Shown here in pieces: positions 36,923 to 48,258 of a DNA stretch of 64,000 nt. Position numbers and translations under genes: made by a program. Positions within the stretch are counted from its first letter, which is position 1, and each line of letters opens with the position of its first letter. Origin of the DNA: Piscicola geometra (Eukaryota; Annelida; Clitellata; Hirudinida; Piscicolidae); contig OX030958.1 in assembly GCA_943735955.1 (NCBI GenBank), positions 4,887,126-4,951,125 of the forward strand. Reading direction: 5' to 3'. The notes under the pieces are model-generated. The model searched no databases, was not told the DNA's origin, and saw only the letters and a program-made list of their open reading frames with translations.

Positions 36923-39900
36923 CTAAGACGAATTCTTTTCAAGATATCTCTTTCGTGCCGCTTCTAAAAAGACGGTCTTTTTGTCTTGGAAGGATAGGTG
37001 GCGGTAGTAGGAGTTCTTCTCGAAAACCTTTTGAAAAAGAAAATTACTAAAAATCATTCAAAGTTGTGATTCAAAAAGAAAACTCAAGAAAGGCAATGAA
37101 CGGAGAAACGAACATTTCGCTGACTGCATTCATCGCGTTTCGAGGCGTTCAAAACGGCCGATAAAGCAGCGGCCTTGGATGCTCCTGCAATGGTGTCATT
37201 GAATAATGTTTTGAAAATTACAAAAAGTTATTAAATATGTGGACAAAAGTTGTTAAAGATATTAAACTTTTATCAAATAAATGAAACATTTATTGAATAT
37301 ATGAAACATTTATTAAATATATGAAACATTTATTAAATATATGAAACATTTATTAAATATATAAAACATTTATTAAATATATGAAACATTTATTAAATAA
37401 ATGAAACATTTATTAAATAAATGAAACATTTATTGAATAAATGAAACATTTATTGAATAAATGAAACATTTATTGAATAAATGAAACATTTTTTAAATAT
37501 ATGAAACATTTATTAAATAAATGAAACATTTATTAAATAAATGAAACATTTATTGAATAAATGAAACATTTATTGAATAAATGAAACATTTATTAAATAA
37601 ATGAAACATTTATTGAATAAATGAAACATTTATTAAATAAATGAAACATTTATTAAATAAATGAAACATTTATTAAATAAATGAAACATTTATTAAATAA
37701 ATGAAACATTTATTAAATAAATGAAACATTTATTAAATAAATGAAACATTTATTAAATAAATGAAACATTTATTAAATAAATGAAACATTTATTAAATAA
37801 ATGAAACATTTATAAAATATATGAAACATTTATTGAATATATGAAACATTTATTAAATATATGAAACATTTATTAAATATATGAAACATTTATTAAATAT
37901 GTGAATTAAAGTTATTGAATATGTGAAGAGAGATTAAAATATGCTTTTCATTCATGAAGATCCACAAACCCATTCTTTCCTGGCTCGTCTCCTGCCTCCT
38001 GTCAGCAATGTTGCCTGTGCAATCATGATGATGATAATGATGATGGTGATGCCGATGATGGAGATGCCGATGATGATGATGCCGATGATGACAATGACGA
38101 TGATCATGATTAAATCATTATCAGACACACTCTCAAAGTTGAGTCTCTTGATCAGTTCTAGCTTGTCTTGGCTGGTGAACGCAGTCTCCACCAGCGCCAT
38201 ATGGGAGGCCATTGCAGCTTGAGTCGCTTGCGTATCAGCCGCTGCGTCTCCTGACGTCTCCTGCACCGGCAAGAAGCTGTCGTCGAAAGTGGCGGTGGTG
38301 GTGGTGGTGAGGATGGTGACTAGATAGGATGATGGTGGTTGTTGAAAAAAGTAGTTGTGATGACTATGATGATATACCAGAAGATGGTGATGGAGATGAT
38401 GATGATGATGATGATGATGATGAAGATGATGATGATGATGATGAAGATGATGATGATGAAGATGATGATAAAGATGATGATGAAGAAGTTGATGAAGATT
38501 ATAAAGATGATCGTAAACCTGAAATGGAAGAAGGTGATTGGTGAGAAAAGCAGCCAAAAGAGGTCAGTCAGCAGGAAGCTGTTGATGAGAGACTAAAAGT
38601 GCAATTGATAATAAATATATTAAAGTCACATTTTTGATGTATTCATTTTTACAATAATATTTCAAGACTAATTTAGGATGATTAATTAATTAACACAATT
38701 AATATTTAATTTCGATCAAGCGAGTGTGCGTTAGAAGATGGGGTTAAAGAGTGACTAAAGGGACACTCACCGGAGCTACAGCAAAGAAGGGTCTCGTGAC
38801 CTTGATCGTGACCTTGAAGGTTAACAATACTCGTAGGTCAATCAGTCAATATGACGTCATCAATATGAATCACGAAATATTAAAAATTAAATTATTTTGT
38901 GTGAAATGAATCTAAACAGTATTTTAAGAAATGGCATACAAAAAGAGATTTATTGAAAAAATAAATTTAGTCAAAAAGTTGATTACAGGCTGGACTGGTT
39001 GATCGAGGAAGAACGGCCAAGAACTGTGTTGTGATTCGAACGGAGATATTACAATTGTTTTAAATTTGACCTTTTTAAAAATTAATTTTGATATTACATT
39101 CGTTAATTTTGTCTGCTTATTCAATGCCATTCTTATATTAAATCATTTTTAAATTCTGACAATGATGATGATTCTGCCGTTGTGATGAGGAATTCAACTA
39201 GTAAAGCTAGCACCTGAACTGGAGGAGTCCAACCCTGCCATTGGTGGTCTCTCTCTCCGGGAAGGCCAGAAGGGGAAGGAAGGAGGCTGTGGTGGGAGTG
39301 GGGGAATGGTTGTGGTTGTTGCGGAGTTGTTTTGGTGAAGTGGTTTTAGTGGTTGTGGTGGTTGTTGGAGTGATGATGGAGTGGTTGTTGTAGTTGTAGA
39401 GTTGTTGTTGGGATGGTGGTGGTGTGGTTGTGGTGGTTGTTGGAGTGGTTGTGGTTGTAGTGGTGGAGTGGTTGTGTTTGTGGAGTTGTTTGTGATAGTG
39501 GTTGTGATGGTGGTTGTGGAGTGATGTTAGAGTGGCTGTGGTTTTGGTGGAATGGTTGTGGAGGGATTGTGCTTTTGGTGGTTGTGGAGGGATTGTGGTT
39601 TTGGTGGTGTGGTGGTGGTGAAATAGGTGTGGTGGAATAATAAGGGTGAAGGAATAGTGGTAGAATAAAATTGTGATACTGCAAGATAAACTCTTAAAAA
39701 GTTGAACAGTGTAATTAAAACGACATTTTCCAAAATTAATAAAAAAAGGTTTCAAGTTTCAAATGAGATGACAGCAATACATTGACAGTGCTTCTTGGCG
39801 TTCTGCACTAGCGTCTCCCTGCCATCCTTCGCTCCCAGGTCCACACAGCCCAGCATCCACCCCATCAAGCCTGAATAGTCCCACACTGACACCTGTTGTC

Positions 39901-40952
39901 GTGGTGGTTGACGATGTAGTTGTCGTGGTAGTTGTCGTGGTGGTTGTCGCGGTGGTTGTCGTGGTGGTTGTCGTGGTAGTTGTCGTGGTAGTTGTCGTGG
40001 TGGTTGTCGTGGTGGTTGTCGTGGTAGTTGTCGTGGTGGTTGTCGTGGTAGTTGTCGTGGTGGTTGTCGTGGTAGTTGTCGTGGTAGTTGTCGTGGTGGT
40101 TGTCATGGTGGTTGTCATGGTGGTTGTCGTGGTGGTTGTCGTGGTAGTGGGGGTGTTTGAGAGTTTTTTCTAGGAGTGTTGTTTAGTGAAGGATGGTAAT
40201 ATTGTATATTTTTTTGTAATAATTTCATTTTATCTTACTTTGATGAACTATAACTCATATTACAGTGAAGTAAGATAAAATAAAACGTTTTACCAATAGA
40301 AATTAATAAAATTATAATCTATAAGGTACAATATTGTATTGCATGTATAGGGAGAACTGTGATGCATACCAAGTGATGAGGCACGGCGAGGTGGAAGACT
40401 GCAGGGTCCAGAGCTGTCGTGTAGTTCGCCACCAATACCTTGGCAGGGATGCGTGTCGATGATGAAGATGATGTTGGAGAGGATGGGCATGATGATGACG
40501 GGGATGGGGGGAGTATGATGGTGATGATGATGAGGATGATGATGGAGATGATGATGATGGAGATGATGATGATGGAGATGATGATGATGGAGATGATGAT
40601 GATGGAGATGATGATGATGGAGATGATGATGATGGAGATGATGATGATGGAGATGATGATGGTGGAGATCATGATGATGGAGATCTTTATGATGGTGATG
40701 ATGATGATCATAATGGAGATGATGATGATGGAGATTATGAACACAATACATTAATTTTTTTTAATTGAATGGAAGCAGTGTCAAGATTGCAAGAAATGGA
40801 AAATAATTTGTGAGAAGCACCTTGCAGGCTGGCTGGATGTTCTGGAGACCTTCTTGCGTGTACACCACGCCCAGGATAGCTGAAAAAGGCCTCAGTATGA
40901 GGCTGTGTGTATGTGTGTGTGTGTGTGTTTGTTTGTGCTTGTGTGTGTGTAT

Positions 40953-40991
<39 letters not shown>

Positions 40992-41954
40992 TGTGTGATT
41001 TAATGCAAGGGATTAGTAAATAGTTGGCACTGAACTAAATGCAATTTGAATAAACTAGATAAAGAAAAAGAAAAAAATATATTATGCTAAAGAAACGTAT
41101 TAAAAGAAAAAAATAATTAATCAAAGTTAACCTTCTGAGATAAGAATGCTTAGGCAAGACAAGTGTGATGAGGAAGACATGAAAGCCAATGAAGACTCTG
41201 GTTTCGAGCAAATAAATTACTCAAAAATATAAATTAAAAATATGAATGTAAAATGAAAATGGGTAAAACTGCTCTGTAGTACCTTAATTTATTCACAACT
41301 ATTAGACTCCTCCCACTTTGAAATGACCCAGTTTTATTTTGTAAGCTTAATTTATTTTAGTATTAATAAAAACTAAATATGTGAATTGTATTTATATTAG
41401 AATTTATTAAAACAAAAAATAAATTAATTATGTATTTATTTATATATTTTATCTAAACACTTTCGAAAAGTATATTTTCAAAACCTGTCAAAGTGTTATT
41501 AAAATAATTATAACAGACAAAATGCGGTTATTATTATTTTTAAAATCAATTTACATGAATTCTTTGTAAAAATTCAGTATTTAAAATTCGTTTAATAATT
41601 TTACTTTTTAACTAGGTTATTTCAGATGTCAACAAAAAATAGTAGGAGGAGTCGTGAATAAATTAAGGTACTACAGAGCAGTTTTACCATGAAAATGATT
41701 TAAAATGAAAATATTAAGACCTGACGATGAGCAGCATAAGCCCAAATGGTGCATACAACAGCAAAGAAAAAAATCCCATTGTCGAGAAAACTCTGTAAGA
41801 TCATATTATGAGTTAACATAATGATCATAGATATTCAAAATTTAGAATAAATATTGAAAAATATTTTCATAGAATAATTATTTTGAGTAATTGACAGGAA
41901 CCTTGAATAGTCAAACAAGTCCTCCAGCTTAACATTTTTGCCAACAACCATCAT
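36923..41954 (-). CDS. AUP1: AUP1 (ancient ubiquitous protein 1) homologue
   Basis: Monotopic ER/lipid-droplet protein linking lipid droplets to ER-associated degradation. Exons (minus): 41954-41902, 41792-41721, 41197-41132, 40890-40821, 40438-40370, 39892-39781, 39286-39214, 39023-38987, 38812-38771, 38592-38519, 38276-38131, 37184-37114, 37027-36923; 990 bp, 329 residues (human about 410). Matches in order: [15 protein letters not shown] membrane hairpin, FIGFHVFL, the acyltransferase region, [44 protein letters not shown], and a C-terminus [12 protein letters not shown] with ARKRYLEK corresponding to the UBE2G2-binding (G2BR) helix. The acyltransferase HX4D box reads YTTALD, so the His is gone, and I find no exon for the CUE domain. 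The last two introns are the least secure. Confidence 0.9.
37265..37905. repeat. 20-bp satellite array, about 32 copies
   Basis: Tandem units of ATGAAACATTTATTAAATAA with ATTAAATAT and ATTGAATAA variants, exactly 20 bp apart throughout. It sits in the AUP1 intron between 38131 and 37184. Variants cluster: ATAT forms at both ends, AATAA forms in the middle, as expected when an array grows from its centre. No spacers, so not CRISPR-like. Confidence 0.98.
38010..38110. repeat. GATGAT-type trinucleotide tract
   Basis: ATGATG repeats with GCC interruptions in an AUP1 intron, near the donor at 38130. Confidence 0.75.
38320..38505. repeat. (GAT)n tract in an AUP1 intron
   Basis: Trinucleotide GAT/GAA repeat of about 180 bp between exons 38592-38519 and 38276-38131. 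In AUP1 sense it reads CATCATCAT and lies ahead of the acceptor. Confidence 0.9.
39290..39640. repeat. TGGTTGTGG-rich array before an AUP1 acceptor
   Basis: Imperfect GTGGTTGTGGTGG repeats of about 350 bp. In AUP1 sense this is CCACAACCACC running into the CCACCACAG acceptor of exon 39286-39214. Confidence 0.85.
39893..40150. repeat. 9-bp TGGTTGTCG array before an AUP1 acceptor
   Basis: About 28 copies of TGGTTGTCG / TAGTTGTCG. In AUP1 sense (CGACAACCA units) it ends as CGACAACAG, the acceptor of exon 39892-39781. Confidence 0.95.
40530..40735. repeat. 15-bp GATGATGATGGAGAT array
   Basis: About a dozen copies of a 15-bp GAT/GGA unit in the AUP1 intron upstream of exon 40438-40370. Confidence 0.93.
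41262..41688. mobile_element. MITE with 35-bp TIRs and 9-bp target duplication
   Basis: A 427-bp element in the AUP1 intron between exons ending at 41721 and starting at 41197. Its ends are perfect 35-bp inverted repeats beginning GGTAAAACTGCTCTGTAGTA (41262-41296; complement 41654-41688). The 9-bp direct repeat ATGAAAATG flanks both sides (41253-41261 and 41689-41697). No ORF inside. Nine-bp duplications with GG-starting long TIRs fit Mutator-like or Merlin-like elements. Confidence 0.93.
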
Positions 41955-42387
41955 GAGGTGGAATACACTGCAGCCTTGAGGTTGGAAAAGTACAACTTGA
42001 TATTTCTCAATTTGAAGTTTAAATTTTAAACTAATAATTGTTACTAAATTGTTTCAATTAAATAAACTAAGAAAAATATAAATTTATATTTTATGGAGTT
42101 TATAAAAAAATTAATTAAGACAAAGTTAAAAGATGAATACAATTATTTTATATGATTTTTAAAGGTTTTGTTTACTTTTTTATTCTCAAAAAAGACAAAT
42201 CTAAAATTGCACAATTCACATTATTTTCAAAAGTTTACTTTTTTAGTTTTGAATAATTAATCTAATAAAAAGCTTGCACGTTTATTTTATAAATTTTATT
42301 TTTCGTGTTTCTCGTTGGATATGAAACTATTTAATGCTTAAGTTTATTTTTAACCAAACTTGTATTTTCGTTCCAAACCCTTTAAAC
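41955..42387. promoter_or_regulatory. Shared upstream region of AUP1 and the C9orf85 homologue
   Basis: Only 433 bp separate the two start codons, which diverge. The interval is AT-rich; I see no clear TATA box in a useful place. A bidirectional promoter is inferred from the arrangement only. Confidence 0.4.
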
Positions 42388-43102
42388 ATGAGTTCTCAAA
42401 GGGGTAATGCGACTAGGAACCGTCCACAAAAGTACAAGAATTCTTCAAAGTTTAAAAATAATCTTCACGACAAAAGCCTCACTACGAAAAAGATAAACGA
42501 GACTGTGATATCTGATTGCTGTGCCAGGTGTACAGAAATCATCCAGTGGAAGATTGACTACAAAAAATACAAACTGCTTTCACAAGCAAAAAAATGGTAA
42601 CACGTGACTATAAAATTTAATTGAGCTATTTAAGGATATAATTAAAAACTTAAGTTTTTCAAATAAAATTATTTTGTTAATTTGTTATCTTTCAGTGTGA
42701 ATTGTTTGGAGAAAAAAGTAACTAACTCTTACCACATCATCTGTTCTCAATGTGGTTTGAAAGATTCTCTTTGTCGAAAATGCAAAGTTAAACTACAGCC
42801 AGTTGAAGAAAGGTTTGACATTTATCACATATTGATATTGTGAACCTTAAACTTTAACTTGATTATTCCTCCCTTCTACTCGCAGTAAAGAAAGCACTGA
42901 AGAAAAAGATATAAAGGAGGTTGAAAAGGTAAGAAACAAAGAAGATAAAGAAGACATTGATAAAGGAATAAAAGAATTAGATGAAGGAGATAAGAATTTG
43001 ATGAAGATTACAAAAGTTCAAACGAATCTGAAGACAACAGTTCTGACTGATTACATTGAAAACAACCCACTTAACAATTTAACATTTAGAAGCCATCCAT
43101 AA
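42388..43102 (+). CDS. C9orf85: C9orf85-like protein
   Basis: Small conserved protein of unknown function. Exons 42388-42596, 42696-42812, 42886-43102; 180 residues. The N-terminus MSSQRGNATRNRPQKYKN is nearly that of human C9orf85, followed by KSLTTKKIN and cysteine motifs CCARC, CLEKK, CSQC and CRKC that suggest a zinc-binding fold. The third exon is Lys/Glu-rich and less conserved. Its last codons and the stop (43100-43102) lie inside the left end of a MITE. A strong donor (AAG|GTAAGA, at 42929) inside exon 3 could splice elsewhere and give another C-terminus, though I see no matching downstream exon. Starts head to head with AUP1. Confidence 0.9.
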
Positions 43103-43700
43103 AAGACGTCCACAAATTTTTTGCTTTTCTTTTACCTCCCTCCCCCCTTGTCCACTTTTGACTTAGCCCCCCCCCCCTAGTTGTGGAAGTCTAAAACATA
43201 TAATTTACCGCAATTAAATCAATGAATATTTTTTAGGAAATTACAGCAATATAAAGAGTATGTGTTTAAAAATTTTTATTTAGAAACTCCAATTATTTTC
43301 AGGAAAAATTCTTAATGAAATAATAACTGTTGAAAACCATTTTAGTAAATCGATGAAATACAAATGTAATAAACAAATTATCCACCATCGTTCAATCAAC
43401 AAAAAACTCTTATTTTTAAGAATTTTTATTTGAGATTTTATTTTATTTGAAAAATCAAACTTTAACAAAATTTAAAAAATAATATTCAAGCGTATTAAAT
43501 ATTATTGATTCTATTGTTTCTGAATATAACCTGTTTGTGAAAGATTGTTTGGGTTTGCATCCCAACTATTTTTTCATTAAACTATAAGTATTTTGCAGGT
43601 AATTTATGCAATACTACTGCACTCAAAATACACCAATGTGGATTTTCACTTTGTCTTAAACCCCCTCCCCCCTTTTGTGTGCACGTCTTTTATGGATGGC
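43092..43700. mobile_element. MITE with GCCATCCATAAAAGACGT ends
   Basis: Perfect 18-bp inverted repeats at 43092-43109 and 43683-43700, about 609 bp apart. A TTAGA direct repeat lies just outside both ends (43086-43090 and 43704-43708), although 1 and 3 extra bases separate it from the repeats, so the exact border is open. The interior is AT-rich with two C-runs (43138-43180, 43660-43672) and no ORF. I have an impression that similar ends are common in invertebrate genomes. Confidence 0.85.
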
Positions 43701-43708
43701 CTCTTAGA

Positions 43709-44633
43709 CATTCTTTTGTATATGTTTGACTTATTTTTCAAGCAGCTGAGTTTTTTTTCCATTTTAAACGCCATAGCTTTTAAAATATTATTCAAACTAT
43801 ACACAAAAAAACTTCTTGTATTAAACCTCTTTTAACAATATTTTAAAAACAAATTTTCCTTTTTATTTATTCAGTAAGGATTAAAAATAATGTTTAATGA
43901 TAAAAACTGTATATTAAAAACCAAAAGTTGGTATCTATGTTTGATACTAACATAGTTTTAACTGAAAAAAACTAAAAATTAAAAAACAAAAAGATTTACG
44001 ATTGAGTCTTGAGTAAATCCTAAGCTCATCTCACTAGCTCATCAGAGCATTGTTATACCTCTTCCAGACTGCGAACAATTCACCAAAACTTGTTCAATTA
44101 ATCAATCAAATAAATTTCTATAGCGCTCTTTTCTCAAATTCCTTGAATTCTCTTGCTTTTTCAGCTTATCCTCCAAGACGAGCCTTTACTGATTCTAGAG
44201 ATGTCTTGCTTCTTCAAAGAAGAGGCAAATGAGACGGTGAAAGGGAGACTTCTATTTTGGCATCTGGTTGACGCGTTTGTGCCATCTTTCTGTGACGTTT
44301 CCAATGATGGAAACTTAGTTGTTTTTAAAAATTAGGAATAATACATTAAAAAGATGTTTCTAATTATTTGTTTCATATAAATATTCAAGTCTAAATTCAC
44401 CTAAATAAAGCATTTATTAAGTAAGGAGCTAAGCTCCTTAGAAGCTTACCTAGTGCAACGTTTTAATGCATACCTTATATTTAAAAGCATCTCATCGTGT
44501 TTATTATTCGTTTAACAACACGTAAAAATAAATCATTTTTTTAAATATGAAAAAACGTTATTTACAATTTGAAACTGCTGCCGAAATGTCAGCTAGTAAC
44601 CAAATATTCGCAAATGGACAAATCGATCTCTCT
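43709..44633. other. Intergenic, no gene called
   Basis: AT-rich DNA between the MITE and the 3' end of the TEX9-like gene. A 60-codon frame at 44153-44335 looks moderately protein-like, but no splice partners or family were recognised. Confidence 0.45.
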
Positions 44634-45225
44634 TCAACTCTTCTTCCCATCAACCAACTGATTAAGCTCTTGCTCCACAAAAGACAAGTCCTTCAACATT
44701 TCCATGTGAGCCTATGAAGGGTATATCATTTGTAAAAATTCGAGAAAAAAATTGAGGATCAATAAAGACACACCCACCAGATGCTTCTTGTAGACTTCCA
44801 GTAGCTTAGCTTGAATGTTTGATTGCTTGGAGAGTTGTTGTAGTTGTTTTTGCAGCTCCTTTTTTTCCGCCTGCACGCTTTCCAGCTGCTGTGTCTTCAT
44901 CATTTCCATCTCCTTCAAATTGAATGCAGCTCTAGCCATTTTAAATGCAACAGATAATGATTATGATTATGATGACTATTATTATTTTTTTTCTCTATTA
45001 TTCACAGCCTGACAGACGCATGCCATTAAGATGAATTATTCATTATTACTCGATAATTATTTCATTATTTGAGTGGATCACCTTGAGTTGATGCTTGAGT
45101 GTGGTAAGGGTGACCTTCAGTTTGTCTGCCTCACCCACCCTCTTCCTCCACTTCTCCTCCTCTCCTGCTCGACATCTTTGTCTCGTCTGCATCTCTTCCA
45201 TCTTCTGAGTCACAATATATATGAC

Positions 45226-45283
<58 letters not shown>

Positions 45284-46758
45284 TGTGTGTGTGTTTAGAT
45301 GTGTTTAAGTGTGTTTACAAATATATTTTTAAAACGAACTATAAACTCATATTTTTCAAGTAGAATTCAAAAACCTTTTTAAGAACATGATGCTTCCTTT
45401 CTAGTTGGCTTTTTTCCTCATTCGACTCTTCTGTCGACCTTTTGCAAGCTTCCATTTGGTGCTCGAGCAGTGTCTTAGATTTTAACAAATTGCTTCTCTC
45501 ATTCTTCAGCTCTTTTATGATGTTTTGCGAGCTTTTCAGCTGCGAGTCCTTTCATAATCAATGATATGATTATGATAATTATCTTATGAGTTACTTTAAC
45601 GAATAAAAATTGTTAGATTATAATCTAAATCTTGAAAAAAGACAGGTTAAAAATACAAAAATATAGAAGAATGTCTTTTCTATGAAGATCGGCTATAATA
45701 GCATTATCTTCATCATAATCGTCATCATCATCAGCACATCATCCGTCACCAGCATCATCACCTTGATAGAACATTCCAAAGACTTCTTTTTCAGTTCCTT
45801 TTGCAGCAACATCAACTGAGACTTCAAAAACTGCATCTGATTTTCTAAAAATGTCAACTAAAGTTTTTAATTAAATTATTATTAGTATATATATTTGAAA
45901 ATAATAATAAATGTTTCCGATGATATTTTTATATTTATTTTGATTTGTTTTTTATATTTACTAGAATATCACCATTGTTCATGTAGCAGGTTGACTTCAC
46001 TAAAATCGCGTAGGCATTTTCCCCATCACTGTCTCCTCCGTTCTCCTTTCTCACACCACCACCATCATCATTATCAGCACCATCGCTACAGCATCCTATG
46101 TCTATAATATCTTCATCTTCTTTCGTTCTAAGCCTTTGCCTTATTGAGTAGAAATTAAACCAAATTATTATAAGGAAATAAAATTCAGTAATTAATTTTA
46201 ATATTTATATACACATTACTTTTTTTTGTAAAAATCAGCATATTTGTCCAATATGGAAGGATCATGCAAAAGTTTCTCACTCTAGAAAAATTTAATTTTT
46301 TAGATGTAAGGATTTTTATCATAAAACGTAAATTAATTATATTATTTTCACATATCAATATAAAGTTATTTAATCAGTAATTATTTAAACTATTTTTAAA
46401 ATCAAATAATTCAACTCAAATACAAGTGAGTTTTTTGTAGATTCACAGATTTTGTAGTTTTTAACATCGAGAGATTTGTTCAAACTTCTGAAATCAAACG
46501 ATGTACACTACTTTTCAACATTAGACTAGAATCTAGTCACTAGATCTTACTTTTAGAGAATTTGACAAACGACAATACTCATAATTTAGAAATAAAAAAC
46601 TGAAAATAAAAACTTTACTAGATTTTTAAACCAAAAATTTGAAAAAATGTTTTTCTTCTTACTTTAGTGCTTGTTCTTCCGAAATGAAATAATCTATTTT
46701 GTCTGATATTTCAAACATTTGAGTCTTAATCAATTTCACTGTGGGCTTTAAATCCAAT
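44634..46758 (-). CDS. TEX9: TEX9-like coiled-coil protein, 5' end not found
   Basis: Long coiled coil. Exons found (minus): 46758-46663, 46279-46220, 46133-45973, 45844-45762, 45548-45375, 45204-45082, about 44930-44778, 44711-44634 with the stop. MQFLKSQLMLLQKELK and the exon after it resemble the IRFLKAKLRVMQEEL block of vertebrate TEX9. The C-terminus, QSNIQAKLLEVYKKHL then HMEMLKDLSFVEQELNQL, matches its FKKQLKLIDVLKRQ and MLSFTEEEF end. TEX9 is testis- and cilium-associated in vertebrates. An N-terminal piece, KYADFYKKK preceded by LLHDPSILD, is not known to me from TEX9. The exon near 44930 has no acceptor in phase with the previous exon, so that junction is unresolved. No start codon was identified; upstream exons must lie towards MRPS31. 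Confidence 0.65.
45233..45300. repeat. (GT)n in a TEX9-like intron
   Basis: GT dinucleotide repeat of about 65 bp on the plus strand; C/A-rich in gene sense and about 30 bp upstream of the acceptor of exon 45204-45082. Confidence 0.9.
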
Positions 46759-46944
46759 CTAACAGGTTTCCATGATAACAAGTAAAAATAATATAAAGAG
46801 TAAAAATATTCTTTTTATTTTGAAAATATTGTAAGTAATCAAAGAATTTAACATTTTTATATAAATAATAATTTAAAGAAATTAAAACTCTTAGATAACT
46901 TTTAAAATTAAGAAGGTTTTGGATAAAACTTTTACCATTAAAGT

Positions 46945-48184
46945 ATGTTTTCGAAAAATGCTTTAAATTTTGCAAAAATAAGTTTTTGCAAGTATTCGAA
47001 AAAAACATCAAAAGATGATGGGTTATCAAATTTACTGAAAAAACTAGAAAGTAAAATACCCAAATCTCAAAGTGGAGACCTTACAAAGTATTTGTTTGAA
47101 AAAATAGTTTTTTACATTAATAATTATTCAAACCTATTTTAAATATTGTAACAAAATTCAGATCATTATTCTCTGGGCTCAAATTTGAGGCTTATGAAGA
47201 CTCAAGGACTTTAATGAAGAAGGAAAATCCTGTTCAACTGAAATCATCTGAATGGTAATTATTTTAGAAATACAAAGAGAAGCAAAAAGATAAAAACAAA
47301 TTATTTAATATTTTTCATGCTCATAAGTTTTTTATCTATAAATTTTGATTTTTTCAATTTTTTATATATAAAGTTATATTATAAACTGAATAACTAAAGT
47401 TTGGATCTATGATGTTTTTAAGGTTATCAAGGCTAGCAAAGAGAAGGCTTGGAATATTCAAAGACATCAGCAAAAGTATTTACTTAATTTTTATTCTAAT
47501 CTCAACTTCAAATTTACATTTCTACATATTTTCAATTTTATTAAGTGCCAGATGCTGAAGAGGAAAGTGGATTGTTTGCAAGACTGGAAGAGGTGGACAG
47601 GTTGGCCTCCATTGAAGTGGCTCCGAGGAATGCCTTTGAGGAGATGATCTTGTGGACCAAACAGGGCAAAGTCTGGAACTTTCCTATCAACAATGAACAA
47701 GGTGAAATGGTTTTGTATGTATGTGTGTGTGTGTGTGTAAGATTATTTGTGTGTATTTGAATGTGAAATTAATTGCATGCATCTGAGTTCAGGTGATCAT
47801 TGCTCATTTAGAAGCATACAATTTATATTTCAGATTCTACTTACTTTTTTCTTGGCATTTATTCATTTTTTACTTTGGAATACTTTATTTTTTCTTAATT
47901 AATTATTCATTAATCAAAACTCACTCATAACTTATCCCAATTTCAAAGGCATGGGTGAAGAGAGCCAGGTTTCTTTCCACGAACACATCTACCTCGAAAA
48001 AAACCTCTCCGACTTTCCGAGCAAAGGTCCTCTGAGGCAGTTCATGGAGCTGGTGCTGATCGGCTTGTCTAAGAACGCCTACTTGAGCGTCAGGGAGAAG
48101 CAGGAGCACATTGAATGGTACAAGAACTACTTCAAGGAAAATGAACATCTGTGGAAGGAGAGTCCTGAAGGAAAACTTGCATGA
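46945..48184 (+). CDS. MRPS31: Mitochondrial small-subunit ribosomal protein mS31 (MRPS31)
   Basis: Component of the small mitoribosomal subunit. Exons 46945-47087, 47162-47254, 47423-47475, 47546-47701, 47949-48184; 681 bp, 226 residues, shorter than human (395) because the N-terminal region is reduced. The first residues ([20 protein letters not shown]) look like a mitochondrial presequence. The conserved C-terminal half is clear: [55 protein letters not shown] and [10 protein letters not shown]. Starts about 190 bp from the first known exon of the divergent TEX9-like gene. Confidence 0.93.
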
Positions 48185-48252
48185 ATTATTATTATTATTG
48201 AATGATTTGGAAATGAGTTGAGAGGGAGATTTTTATGTGTTTTATGAATCTA

Positions 48253-48258
48253 AATAAA
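48253..48258 (+). other. Polyadenylation signal AATAAA (MRPS31)
   Basis: AATAAA 69 bp after the MRPS31 stop codon. Confidence 0.65.

Noticed and set aside
37265..37905. Evenly spaced direct repeats, CRISPR-like at first sight
   Set aside because: Units are contiguous with no variable spacers, and the genome is eukaryotic; it is a satellite.
39759..40173. Poly-Thr and poly-Val frames
   Set aside because: Translations of the TGGTTGTCG array; only 39892-39781 inside is a real AUP1 exon, in another frame.
44153..44335. 60-codon plus-strand frame with somewhat protein-like sequence
   Set aside because: No family recognised and no donor or acceptor linking it to other exons.
46748..47029. 93-codon minus-strand frame upstream of the TEX9-like exons
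   Set aside because: Low-complexity Phe/Leu/Lys/Asn composition; mostly antisense to MRPS31 exon 1 and AT-rich DNA. It may hide a 5' exon but shows no evidence.
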